From CAUZFZ01 sp963579025 (GTDB lineage: Bacteria; Planctomycetota; Planctomycetia; Planctomycetales; Planctomycetaceae), in assembly GCA_963579025.1 (NCBI GenBank), contig CAUZFZ010000164.1:1-22739 (forward strand): 22,739 nucleotides of DNA. Direction: 5' to 3'. The position numbers and the translations under genes are program-made. How positions within the stretch are numbered: the stretch's first letter is position 1; each line of letters opens with the position of its first letter. The notes below the pieces were generated by a model, which was not told the origin of the DNA, made no database searches, and saw only the letters and a list, made by a program, of their open reading frames with translations. Shown piece after piece: positions 7,358 to 15,280 of this stretch.

Positions 7358-10353
7358 ACCGTTACGTCGAACAGCTTCAGGTACTCGCGCAACACGATCT
7401 TCATCTTGGGGTAGTCGCGCTGCTGTGAGAAATTGATGGCCAGTGCAAATAGCGACCGTTCGCCGAATTTGTGTCGCGGGTTGATCTGGCGAATCTTGTT
7501 GAATTGCTGAAAACCGGCCAGGTACAGGTCGTCGGCAACTTTCCGCTGCACGATCCGGTAGCGCAGTTCGCGAGGCTGCAGCACGCTGGAGAGTGCCTGG
7601 GCGCAGCTGACGTTGTCATTCAGCTTCTTGATGTCGGGGAAGCTCTGATATTCGGCGGCCAGCATTTCCTGCCTGTCGATCCCGTCGGCCCACAGGATGC
7701 GGCATTCGGTCTGCTCCTGGATCCGATTCAGAATGCGATACAGCGTTGCACTGAATCCTTCGCCGTATACACCCTTGTACGAACCAAAGTCCTGGTTGAG
7801 CGACTCGAGACGCAGATGGGCCAGCGAGCGGTCGTAGAACTCGATGACTTGTCGGTTAGAGTCGTCCGGGTTCTGCAGATCGCCTGGGCGAGGCTCAAGC
7901 GTGGGCGTGCCGCCGCTGAGGCCGATGTCCAATTCCAATTCGTGTCGTTCCAGATCAAGGATTTCCTCGAGCAGTTCGCGGACCGTGTATTGTCCGGCGG
8001 GCAAATCGACCAGCTTGCCATCCAGATACATGTCGAACGACGATTTGTTCTCGCGGTCCGGACGCCACACAAAAGGAATGCCGGAGGCCTTCGAGACGAT
8101 CTGCAGTGCTTCCCGTCCCAATGCGAAACGCGCACCAGTGGGCAACTTCCATTCGATGGTCTGCTGCAGCGGACGATGAGTCTTGAGCAGTCCGCCCAGC
8201 CGGATGACTTCCTGCGGATAGATGTAAAGGGCGTAGGTGTTGGCGGTGGGATCCTGCAGGGATTCATAGGCCGCCCGGCTGTAGAGCTGCCCGGCCGCAT
8301 AGAGAAGGTCCATGACCTGATCTTCGTCCAGGTCCTGCGACCGGTCGGCGACGCCCGCGTACTGGTGAGCGGCTGCCGCAAAGCGTCCCTGTTCGCGGTA
8401 CCATTCAGCCAGCTCCAGCGCAAGCTGCTGGAATCGCTCATCGGTGCCGTAGTCGGCTTCCAGTTCGGCAAATCGCTTTTCTGCTGCCTGCTGCGTTTCT
8501 TCACTGGCAGACTTGAACATCGCCTCGACGAGACCCAGCTCGATGCTCTTCAACAGCTCAAGCGATTTCGGGTCGACGAGTGACTGGGCGGCCCGGAATG
8601 ATGCGATCGCCCGTTCCGGGGCGGCGTTCGGCAGTACGCGCAGCGGTGTTTGGGCCGTTTGAGTCTCGTCGCTTGATTTGACGCTCGCGATCTCACACTG
8701 ACCGCGCAGGTAGTTCGCCTCAGCTCGAATCCCACGCCAGCTTTCCTCGGTGAAACCCTTGCCCGAGTAGACTTTCTCATCCAGAAGCTGATCACAGAAC
8801 TTCGCACAGCCGATGTGGTCCGGGGGCTGAACGACGCGGCCCGTCTGCGTGTCCACAACCGCTTTCGAGAAAGTTCTCATCAGACTCATCAGCGCCCGCA
8901 CAGCCTGTTCCGTGCCAGGTTGCCCGGCGACGGTTTTCTGCCATGTCTGCAGTTTTTCGTCCTGCCCGAGAGCAAAACTGACATCGATGCCCTTGCTCTT
9001 AAGAGTTTCGATGTGTGCCGCGGCCCGTTTCGTCACGGGTGAAAGCGGATACTTCACATACAACTGATTCAACATGTCGGACGACTTGCGGTACAGCGTC
9101 TGCTGCTGTGCTGCCTGAGTCGTGGCCGCAGCCTGAGTCAGGAAGATCTCGCCCAGTGCATACAGAGCGTCTGGTGCGTAATCGGGAGATTCCAGCACAC
9201 GTCCGTAAGCCTCGGCCGCTTCTGCCAGCAGTCCCTTGCGATGGTAGATTCCGGCAATGGCCGCCTGGGCCTGTTGAAACCCCGTGGATTCAGGGCCGAC
9301 CTGCCGCAGGTACTGCTCAACGCGGCTGGCGTTCGGTTCCTCTCTGTTGTTCTCCGCCAGGCCCAGCAGCAGGTACATGTCTGACTTCGTGCGTCCGGCG
9401 GGCACGGTGTCCAGAAAATCGCCGGAGGTCAGGTACGAAATCGCTTTCTTGAAATCCCGCCGCTCGTACGCCGATTTGGCGAGCATCAGGCGGGCCTTCT
9501 GTTTCATCCCCAGGTCGTAGCGGACGTTTTCGAGCCACTTGACCGCTTCGCTGGTTTTTTTCTCGTCGAGGTAGATCACACCCAATTGCAGTGCGGCGTT
9601 GTCATGAGCCTTTTCGAAGGCAGCGGGAATGGGTTGTCCGCTCGACTGGCGTTCCGAGATGACACGGCGGAAGTTGTGCACAATGCGGGCATACAGTTCG
9701 CGAGCTTCTTCGCTCTGGCCAATCTGGCGGTAAAAATCGCACAGAATTCGGTCGGCTTCCATCGAGGTCGTGTATCCGTACCTCCTGACGTCATCCTGAA
9801 TTCGCTTGTGCAGTTGCTGCAGCTGCGGGAGTGAGTCCTGGCCTTTGGAAGACAGGATGAGCATCTTGTAGTTCAGCAGCGAACCCCCGCGTCGGTCCTC
9901 CGGGTATTTGGACAGAAACGCGTCGATGCGGTCGTTAGCGCCTTCGAAGTCCTTCAGTCGATAGGCCACAGCCACGAGCCGCTGTTCAGCGATCCGCTTA
10001 TTCGAGCCGTCTCCCAGATGCCGCACGGCCTTCGCCAGGTACGGGCGTGCGTCCCCGTAGCGTTTCGTCTGGTAATAGCATTCGCCGATCAGCAGGTTCT
10101 GTTGAGCGACCTTCTCGTCCGGCTGACCCTTCACCTCCGAGAGCAATAACTGCACGGCATCGTTGTATTGCCGGTTCTTAAACAACTGCACTGCTCGTCC
10201 CGAGCGTGACGGTTGTGTTTGAGCCTCGACGGTCGAGATTTGCGCGGACAGCACACAGAGGGTCAGCAGGCACAGAACAACGCCGCTTACCCGGTGCCCG
10301 GTGGTGCGCGCGGCCCGATTACGAAACATCCCGCATGGGCGTGACTCGGCCAT
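7282..10353 (-). CDS. N-terminal part of a large secreted TPR protein with STN-like domains, truncated by IS66
   Basis: The frame encodes 1023 residues, but the last 27 come from IS66, so 996 are native. A signal peptide covers residues about 1-44 (cleavage near VEA-QTQ). ATG 10353 has AGG seven bases upstream. Residues about 45-690 are helical repeats of TPR type. Two stretches, about 740-805 (ALQIVSKASGIPFVW ... YTVRELLEEILD) and about 870-935 (LYRILNRIQEQTECRILW ... QALSSVLQPRELRYRIV), look like STN (secretin/TonB N-terminal) short domains. After that TPR helices resume and are broken at the IS. The intact gene would have been about 1414 residues, ending at 4600. As a periplasmic scaffold with STN-like parts beside ExbBD, it may have linked the motor to an outer structure. 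The fragment may still be made and exported. Confidence 0.85.
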   Translation of the reverse strand: MAESRPCGMFRNRAARTTGHRVSGVVLCLLTLCVLSAQISTVEAQTQPSRSGRAVQLFKNRQYNDAVQLLLSEVKGQPDEKVAQQNLLIGECYYQTKRYGDARPYLAKAVRHLGDGSNKRIAEQRLVAVAYRLKDFEGANDRIDAFLSKYPEDRRGGSLLNYKMLILSSKGQDSLPQLQQLHKRIQDDVRRYGYTTSMEADRILCDFYRQIGQSEEARELYARIVHNFRRVISERQSSGQPIPAAFEKAHDNAALQLGVIYLDEKKTSEAVKWLENVRYDLGMKQKARLMLAKSAYERRDFKKAISYLTSGDFLDTVPAGRTKSDMYLLLGLAENNREEPNASRVEQYLRQVGPESTGFQQAQAAIAGIYHRKGLLAEAAEAYGRVLESPDYAPDALYALGEIFLTQAAATTQAAQQQTLYRKSSDMLNQLYVKYPLSPVTKRAAAHIETLKSKGIDVSFALGQDEKLQTWQKTVAGQPGTEQAVRALMSLMRTFSKAVVDTQTGRVVQPPDHIGCAKFCDQLLDEKVYSGKGFTEESWRGIRAEANYLRGQCEIASVKSSDETQTAQTPLRVLPNAAPERAIASFRAAQSLVDPKSLELLKSIELGLVEAMFKSASEETQQAAEKRFAELEADYGTDERFQQLALELAEWYREQGRFAAAAHQYAGVADRSQDLDEDQVMDLLYAAGQLYSRAAYESLQDPTANTYALYIYPQEVIRLGGLLKTHRPLQQTIEWKLPTGARFALGREALQIVSKASGIPFVWRPDRENKSSFDMYLDGKLVDLPAGQYTVRELLEEILDLERHELELDIGLSGGTPTLEPRPGDLQNPDDSNRQVIEFYDRSLAHLRLESLNQDFGSYKGVYGEGFSATLYRILNRIQEQTECRILWADGIDRQEMLAAEYQSFPDIKKLNDNVSCAQALSSVLQPRELRYRIVQRKVADDLYLAGFQQFNKIRQINPRHKFGERSLFALAINFSQQRDYPKMKIVLREYLKLFDVTVHGSVMIGGAVSLLRLASTASQSHW
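7351..7365 (-). repeat. right terminal inverted repeat of the IS66 element
   Basis: CCCGTGAACCGTTAC on the plus strand. The transposase stop codon TGA (7355-7357) lies inside this repeat, so the gene uses the element right up to its end. Confidence 0.75.
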
Positions 10354-10497
10354 ATCAGCACCTGACGGTCATGTTGCCGGAGTTGATTCCTGCTGCGGAC
10401 ACAGTCAGAGCGGAACAGGGACGCGGACGGCGTGCAAGCGACTGAACCGTCGTCATCGGTCGAGAAACGACGCAGTCCCCTCACTCCGCCAGTCGCG

Positions 10498-12588
10498 TCA
10501 TTCGCCGTCCGTGTCCGACTCCGGACGCGGCTCCTGTGTCTCGAACAGGAACGACTCGTCGCGATACAGGGGCAGGTGACGGTAATAGACCTCCAGCGTC
10601 AGGACATTCATGCACGTCATGTAGAGTCGCCCGCCCGTGCCTCCCCAGCGGCCGTCCGGATTCCAACTACCTTCCGGGTGTCCCTCGCTTATCTGCGAAT
10701 TAACCAACCGCTGGCGATTCATCCGGTTCCAGCGTTCCCAACGCTCCCCGCCCCAGTGATGCAGCACCTGGGTGATGTAGTAGTTCTCGTATTCGTTGTT
10801 GTATCGCGGGCTGCGCAAAGCGATACGCCGAATACTGCGGTCGTGAATCTCTGGCGTCTGGTCGGCTTGCAGGTACATGCGGCACAGAACGCCGATGGCT
10901 GTTGTCGCTTTGGACGTATCGCCGTAACGGGACATGTAGCCGTACTCACCGGTACTGGGTTTGTATACCAGGTCCAGGAAGTTGACGGCCTTGCCTTGCA
11001 CATACCGCGGAATGGGAATGCCGGCCATGCGGGCACTCGCCAGAGCCATGACCTGCCAGCCGACGACCGACGTATCGCCGGGTTCGGCAACCCGATATCG
11101 CCAGCCGCCGTTATCTGGATGCTGCGCGCGGGCAATGAACTGAATCGTTTCGGAGGCGACGCGGTAAACTTCGCGGTCTCGAGTCATGCCGTATGCCTCA
11201 CACAACGCCATCGAGGCCAGGCTGTGGGCGTACATTCCCGTGTGGCCTTCCGGTTCCAGGCGGTCCGCCGATGTTCTGAGATCACCTTCTCGGGACTCGA
11301 GGACCAGCCAGTTCAGGGCTTTCCGAACCGTCTCCTGGTGCTCGCCTTCGAGCTGGGTGTAACCAGCGCCAAGGAAACACAGCAGTGCGAGTCCCGTTGC
11401 TCCGGTTGGCGACTCGTAAACACCCGGACCCTGGCAACGGTTTCTGCAATCGGGTGTGTGAAACTTGAAGCTCCAGGCACCGTCTTCCCGCTGATGCCGC
11501 GCCAGCCATTTCAGTCCCGCTTCAACCGCCGCCTCACTTTCGGGAGTGGCTCCATTGGCCAATGCCAGCTTCGCGCGGTTTCCCGTCCGTCGGCCTTCAA
11601 GTCCCGATCCGGCCGGTGAACCCCACGCAGCTCCGAGTCCCGTCGGAGCCGACGGGATCGCAATACTCGATGCGGAGATGACACCTTCGCCCGCACGCAA
11701 AGTCCGCATAACGTCAACGCCGACTGCTCCATCGAGCCCACCGGCGTCTTCCGAAACAGCAATCTCCACCTGTGCAGCGTCAGCTTCCGCGGCCAACTCC
11801 AGGCTTACGTCGTCTCCAGAGAACGAGAGCAAGACTTCAGTACGTGGGCGGAGCGCATCCAGTTGCATCACGATCAGCCCGAGAATCAGCATTAGGACGA
11901 CGTGTACGGCCAGGCTGACGAGTGTTCCGGTCGTTTGCTGTCGGCGTTCCTGCAGCCAGAATGCGATTCGATCCCGCAGCCCCTTTGGCTTACGGACTCG
12001 TTTTTTCTTTCGCTCGAGATCAATCTCAGGAATCTCGTCTTCGCAGACGTCCTGCTGCCCGCTGTACATCGCCCAGTCTTCGCCTGAGCTGAGAGACCAG
12101 TCGTCGTCCAGGTCTTCTTCGCCAGCGTATTCATCGTCGGCCCACGTGTCATCAGGCCAGGTCTCATCGTCGTACGATGTTTCGTCGGATGGTCGGTCTT
12201 CGTGGTGGGGTCGGTCTTCGTGCTCGTTCGTTTCCGAAAGTTCCTCGTCGGCAACCTCTGGTTCGGCAACCGTCAGTTTCGCCGGCTCCTGAGACGACTC
12301 TGTTCTGGGGGACTCAGACACATGAGGAGTGATCGCTGCCGCGTCGGATTCATCACGTGGGCGTTGAGGCAAGTCGTCGTCTGCGTCCGCAGTGGGCCAT
12401 TCCGGAGGAGAGTCTGATTCGCCTTCCGGCTTGACGCCGTCGACCAGTGTTCTCTGACAGGACGCGCACGCGATGGGCGGTGAATCATCCAGTTCCAGAT
12501 CGAGACGCAGGACCTGCACGGAACTGCCACAGTTTGAACAGTCCAGCGAAATCCAGTCATACGTGTCGAGTTGAATGACGGTGTCCAC
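10498..12588 (-). CDS. zinc-ribbon, TonB-like helix and alpha-toroid protein
   Basis: The frame is open from GTG 12690, but GTG 12588 has GGGAG six bases upstream and puts a zinc ribbon at the N-terminus, so a 696-residue product is preferred. Cys17/Cys20 and Cys41/Cys44 form the ribbon. Residues about 45-200 are an acidic, disordered cytoplasmic segment, followed by a basic patch (RKKKRVRKPKG) and one membrane helix, SLAVHVVLMLILGLIV (Ser225, His229). The Ser-x3-His spacing, with a Leu seven residues after the His, matches Ser16/His20/Leu27 of the E. coli TonB helix, which contacts ExbB. The periplasmic part is an alpha-toroid with DGAW, NGGWRY and GSWNPDGRW turns, ending much like the toroid protein at 1244-2944. 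No cyclase DxDD motif is seen. It is the first gene of the ExbBD train and is followed 144 bp later by the TPR gene. Confidence 0.85.
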   Translation of the reverse strand: MDTVIQLDTYDWISLDCSNCGSSVQVLRLDLELDDSPPIACASCQRTLVDGVKPEGESDSPPEWPTADADDDLPQRPRDESDAAAITPHVSESPRTESSQEPAKLTVAEPEVADEELSETNEHEDRPHHEDRPSDETSYDDETWPDDTWADDEYAGEEDLDDDWSLSSGEDWAMYSGQQDVCEDEIPEIDLERKKKRVRKPKGLRDRIAFWLQERRQQTTGTLVSLAVHVVLMLILGLIVMQLDALRPRTEVLLSFSGDDVSLELAAEADAAQVEIAVSEDAGGLDGAVGVDVMRTLRAGEGVISASSIAIPSAPTGLGAAWGSPAGSGLEGRRTGNRAKLALANGATPESEAAVEAGLKWLARHQREDGAWSFKFHTPDCRNRCQGPGVYESPTGATGLALLCFLGAGYTQLEGEHQETVRKALNWLVLESREGDLRTSADRLEPEGHTGMYAHSLASMALCEAYGMTRDREVYRVASETIQFIARAQHPDNGGWRYRVAEPGDTSVVGWQVMALASARMAGIPIPRYVQGKAVNFLDLVYKPSTGEYGYMSRYGDTSKATTAIGVLCRMYLQADQTPEIHDRSIRRIALRSPRYNNEYENYYITQVLHHWGGERWERWNRMNRQRLVNSQISEGHPEGSWNPDGRWGGTGGRLYMTCMNVLTLEVYYRHLPLYRDESFLFETQEPRPESDTDGE

Positions 12589-12743
12589 CGCCTGCTCCCG
12601 CTGAGGTTTCTGTTGTCCTGTACTGAAACGGCAGAATACCGGCACACTCAACAGCCACTGCCGGGCCAGTGTGCAGCGTGGCGGCGACACTTGAAAGCGG
12701 AATCCCTCAGAAACTCGCTCGGTAGCATGACCAGGGCGTCGAC

Positions 12744-15224
12744 TTAATCCGACATCCTGCGGAGTTGGATCCAGCGCTGGCCATAGGACGTCCGTCCTTT
12801 CGGTGCGACCTGTGTTTCCGGCATGGCGACAGTCACCGTGACGGTGCCGGATTTCGCATTGAAGACGACTCGTCCCGAGGGCACACCTTCGCCAGAGTGG
12901 TACACATCCTCAATCGCGATACCGCGGTCCGGTCGGGCGATGGTCAGAATCGTCACGGCGGGCATCACGAATTCAGGTTTCTTAGCGCTGAGAACCACTC
13001 TTCTGGGTCGTTCCTTCGCAACACTGAAGTCGATCTGTATGTCGTCTGCCAGCTTGCGGATTCGATACGTCGACACAAACGTCGCTTTATTCGTGTCGCA
13101 CCTTGCGGCGATTCGTTCGAACGACCCGCTGCAGTGAATTCGCCCGTCGTCATTCAGCTCAACAGTCCGATGTGCGGTCTGCTTCTGGTTGCGACCACTC
13201 CACATGGAGACTCCCAGATCCGCGGACATGTCGACGCGGTTCCCGTCGCGCGCCTGCAGGTCGTAATAGACTGATGCTCTTCGGCAACTGACGCGGGAAC
13301 TGTCGATCGCAATCGTGTCGCCCAGCCGCACCTCTCGCAGTTGTCCATTCTGTACTGGAGCCACCTTGACCGTCACAGGTCCCTGTCGCAGCACGGGCAT
13401 CGGCCCGCCGTGCATCTTCAGAAAGTCCATGTGGTACTTCGGGCCATTGCCCCACTCGCGAGGTGACGCGCCGCGGCAGTGGTCAACGAGATTCTGAGCA
13501 CGCGCAAATGTGTCGCTGCCGATGTCCGCACGGATCAGTCGCTCGCCCTCTTCTTTGAACGTACCCGGTTTCCACAACAGCCAGGCCTCCAGACCGACTT
13601 CGGCTTCCCTGACGCGGCGTTGGTACGTCTCGTTGTCGGCTGTCTTCGTCAGAGCCCGATCGAATAGCTCGCGTGCCTGTGCGATCAGCTCGGGAGTCAT
13701 CCATGCAAACTTCTTGTCGAACTCGTCGGCTTGAATCGGCTTGTCACCTCGGACTGACGCTTCCAGCAGGTTCACGTAGGCCAGCAGTTCGTCGGCTGCC
13801 AGGCCGTAGTAGCCTGTGCAGAATTCGTTAAGCAGTTCGTCCACATCGCGTGTCGGATCCCACAGCAGCTTCGACCAGACATAGTTCTTCAGGACGGCCA
13901 GATCTCCACCGGTCGAAACGTAGTTGCCCTGAATCGAGACTCCGGCGACACCGGCCTGGTGGTAATGGCGGATGTTCTGGGCAAGCGATCGCAGACACGG
14001 AAACGGCTGCAGGAAGTTGGTGAAGTTGCTGCCGTATTCCCAGATGTAGACTCGCCCCGGAGCCAGCTCGCACCAGCGGTCAAGGTTGCGTCGGAAGCTC
14101 GCGTTCTTCGGCGATTCCAGCACGGAACGCACCGTGTCGTGCCGCAGGCGAGGCAGACGGATCGATACGTTGTCGCGTGGTCGAGTCTTCGCAGGCGGCG
14201 CTTCGAGACTCATGTAAGCGAACGTGCCGATCTGGACTCCCGGTATTTCCTTCTCCAGCGCTGCAGCAGCGCTGTTGATCAAACGCAGTACTGTCGCCGA
14301 ATAACCCGGTTTCTCGCGGCCATCTGGATCGACCCACTTCTCTTCTTCATAGATCCGTTTTGATTCCGGCGAGTAGTCCATGCCTCCATACCAGTCACCC
14401 ATGCCCGCGAAGTAGATAACTCCATCCAGGTTCCCTTTTCGCTTTTCAATCTGCGTCTTCAGCAAACCAGTGAGCACGGTGTCCATACCCGGGGCCGTGT
14501 AGTTCATGTGGATGTTGTTGAAGGCGCGCTTGCCGTTCTTGTCCATCGGCAGGAAATCGGGATGCTCGGCGGCCAGCGGCTTGAGTAACGGGCACAGATT
14601 GTGGCCACCCGTGAAGTTCGTCCTACTGATCGTCCGTCGCTTCCAGGCGAACGAGTTGGCCTGATTCTGAGCCTCGCGGTTGTAGCAGTCGTGTCGCTGA
14701 AACGCGGGCTCAATGTGCGTGTCCTGTGCCGCGACGGTGATTGTCGGAGAACTGGGAATGTGTTCTTCGTTCCAGGACCACCAGCGGCAACCGAGCTGTT
14801 CTTCGAGTAATGCGAACACGCCGAACATCGTCGCATGCGGAGTCCCACCGCAGATTCGCAGTTGTTGTCCCTCGGTCTGAATCACGAAGCCCTCGCGAGA
14901 CAGTTTCGCTGCACGTGAAATGCCGACGTCGCCCACAAGCACGGCTGCTGCTGGCAGTGGATCCGTCGCGCTGGTTACGGAGAACTCAGCGCCACTGATC
15001 TGTGAGAGGTACCGGGCCAGTTCACTGGCAGCACGCTTTTCCTGCGCGTCCGCATCACTCGCCACGACAACGGGAACCGGATTCTGACCATCCACCACCA
15101 GCGATATCGCTGGTTGTCCCGGAATCAAGTCGACTCCGCTGAAACGCGGGTCACCCAACGTAACTGCCGGGTGAGATGCAACGATCACGCTTCCCAGCCA
15201 GAATGCAGTCAGACATCGAGACAT
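12744..15224 (-). CDS. secreted DUF4838 protein (glycoside-hydrolase-like), 826 aa
   Basis: ATG 15224 has GAGAG six bases upstream. Residues about 1-24 form a signal peptide. Residues about 50-150 form an alpha/beta domain like the N-terminal domain of GH67 alpha-glucuronidases (ASELARYLSQISGAEFSV, GVFALLEEQLGCRWW). The DUF4838 barrel-like region follows, about 160-560 (HPDFLPMDKNGKR, YIWEYGSNFTNFLQPFPC, YVWSKLLWDPTRDVDEL). The C-terminal 200 residues are beta-rich and unassigned. The family is thought to act on or bind polysaccharides, but the activity is not established. At the place where the neighbour has a CxCxxC motif, this protein has GDWYGGMDYSPES with no Cys. It lies head to head with another DUF4838 gene and shares a 56-bp promoter gap. 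Confidence 0.85.
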   Translation of the reverse strand: MSRCLTAFWLGSVIVASHPAVTLGDPRFSGVDLIPGQPAISLVVDGQNPVPVVVASDADAQEKRAASELARYLSQISGAEFSVTSATDPLPAAAVLVGDVGISRAAKLSREGFVIQTEGQQLRICGGTPHATMFGVFALLEEQLGCRWWSWNEEHIPSSPTITVAAQDTHIEPAFQRHDCYNREAQNQANSFAWKRRTISRTNFTGGHNLCPLLKPLAAEHPDFLPMDKNGKRAFNNIHMNYTAPGMDTVLTGLLKTQIEKRKGNLDGVIYFAGMGDWYGGMDYSPESKRIYEEEKWVDPDGREKPGYSATVLRLINSAAAALEKEIPGVQIGTFAYMSLEAPPAKTRPRDNVSIRLPRLRHDTVRSVLESPKNASFRRNLDRWCELAPGRVYIWEYGSNFTNFLQPFPCLRSLAQNIRHYHQAGVAGVSIQGNYVSTGGDLAVLKNYVWSKLLWDPTRDVDELLNEFCTGYYGLAADELLAYVNLLEASVRGDKPIQADEFDKKFAWMTPELIAQARELFDRALTKTADNETYQRRVREAEVGLEAWLLWKPGTFKEEGERLIRADIGSDTFARAQNLVDHCRGASPREWGNGPKYHMDFLKMHGGPMPVLRQGPVTVKVAPVQNGQLREVRLGDTIAIDSSRVSCRRASVYYDLQARDGNRVDMSADLGVSMWSGRNQKQTAHRTVELNDDGRIHCSGSFERIAARCDTNKATFVSTYRIRKLADDIQIDFSVAKERPRRVVLSAKKPEFVMPAVTILTIARPDRGIAIEDVYHSGEGVPSGRVVFNAKSGTVTVTVAMPETQVAPKGRTSYGQRWIQLRRMSD

Positions 15225-15280
15225 GAGATTCTCTCGTGTTGTTGATTTCCGTAATCGAATGAACCCGGAGTGAAACCGCC
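15225..15280. promoter_or_regulatory. shared 56-bp gap between divergent DUF4838 genes
   Basis: The two DUF4838 genes start at 15224 (minus) and 15281 (plus), so the whole promoter space for both is 56 bp plus 5' coding sequence. It holds the two ribosome binding sites (GAGAG on the minus strand, GGAG ten bases before the plus start). I see no convincing -35/-10 pair or operator palindrome. Joint regulation is an inference from the arrangement. Confidence 0.4.

Larger units (their letters stand above)
5865..7365 (+). mobile_element. IS66-family insertion sequence (single transposase gene), inserted in a TPR gene
   Basis: The element is 1501 bp and bounded by 15-bp inverted ends, GTAACCGTTCACGGG at 5865-5879 and CCCGTGAACCGTTAC at 7351-7365, which match at 14 of 15 positions when one is reversed. 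The GTAA tip is the known IS66-family end. It carries one intact transposase gene and lacks the tnpA/tnpB accessory genes, as in the ISBst12-like branch. The flanking 8-mers (GACCCAGA left, GTCGAACA right) agree at only four of eight positions, so no clean target duplication is left. The alternative boundary is the 7-bp direct repeat AACCGTT at 5867-5873 and 7357-7363. It is less likely because it does not restore the host reading frame, while 1501+8 bp does. Confidence 0.85.

Noticed and set aside
5867..7363. AACCGTT as a 7-bp target duplication of the IS66
   Set aside because: AACCGTT is nearly palindromic and part of the 15-bp inverted ends that start with the IS66-typical GTAA. Using it as the target copy leaves the host gene out of frame.
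7471..8583. 370-codon plus-strand frame opposite the TPR gene
   Set aside because: Antisense shadow; the minus strand has signal peptide, TPR pattern and continuous frame.
10432..11619. 395-codon plus-strand frame opposite the zinc-ribbon toroid gene
   Set aside because: Antisense shadow without domain features; the minus-strand protein has DG-x-W repeats and a zinc ribbon.
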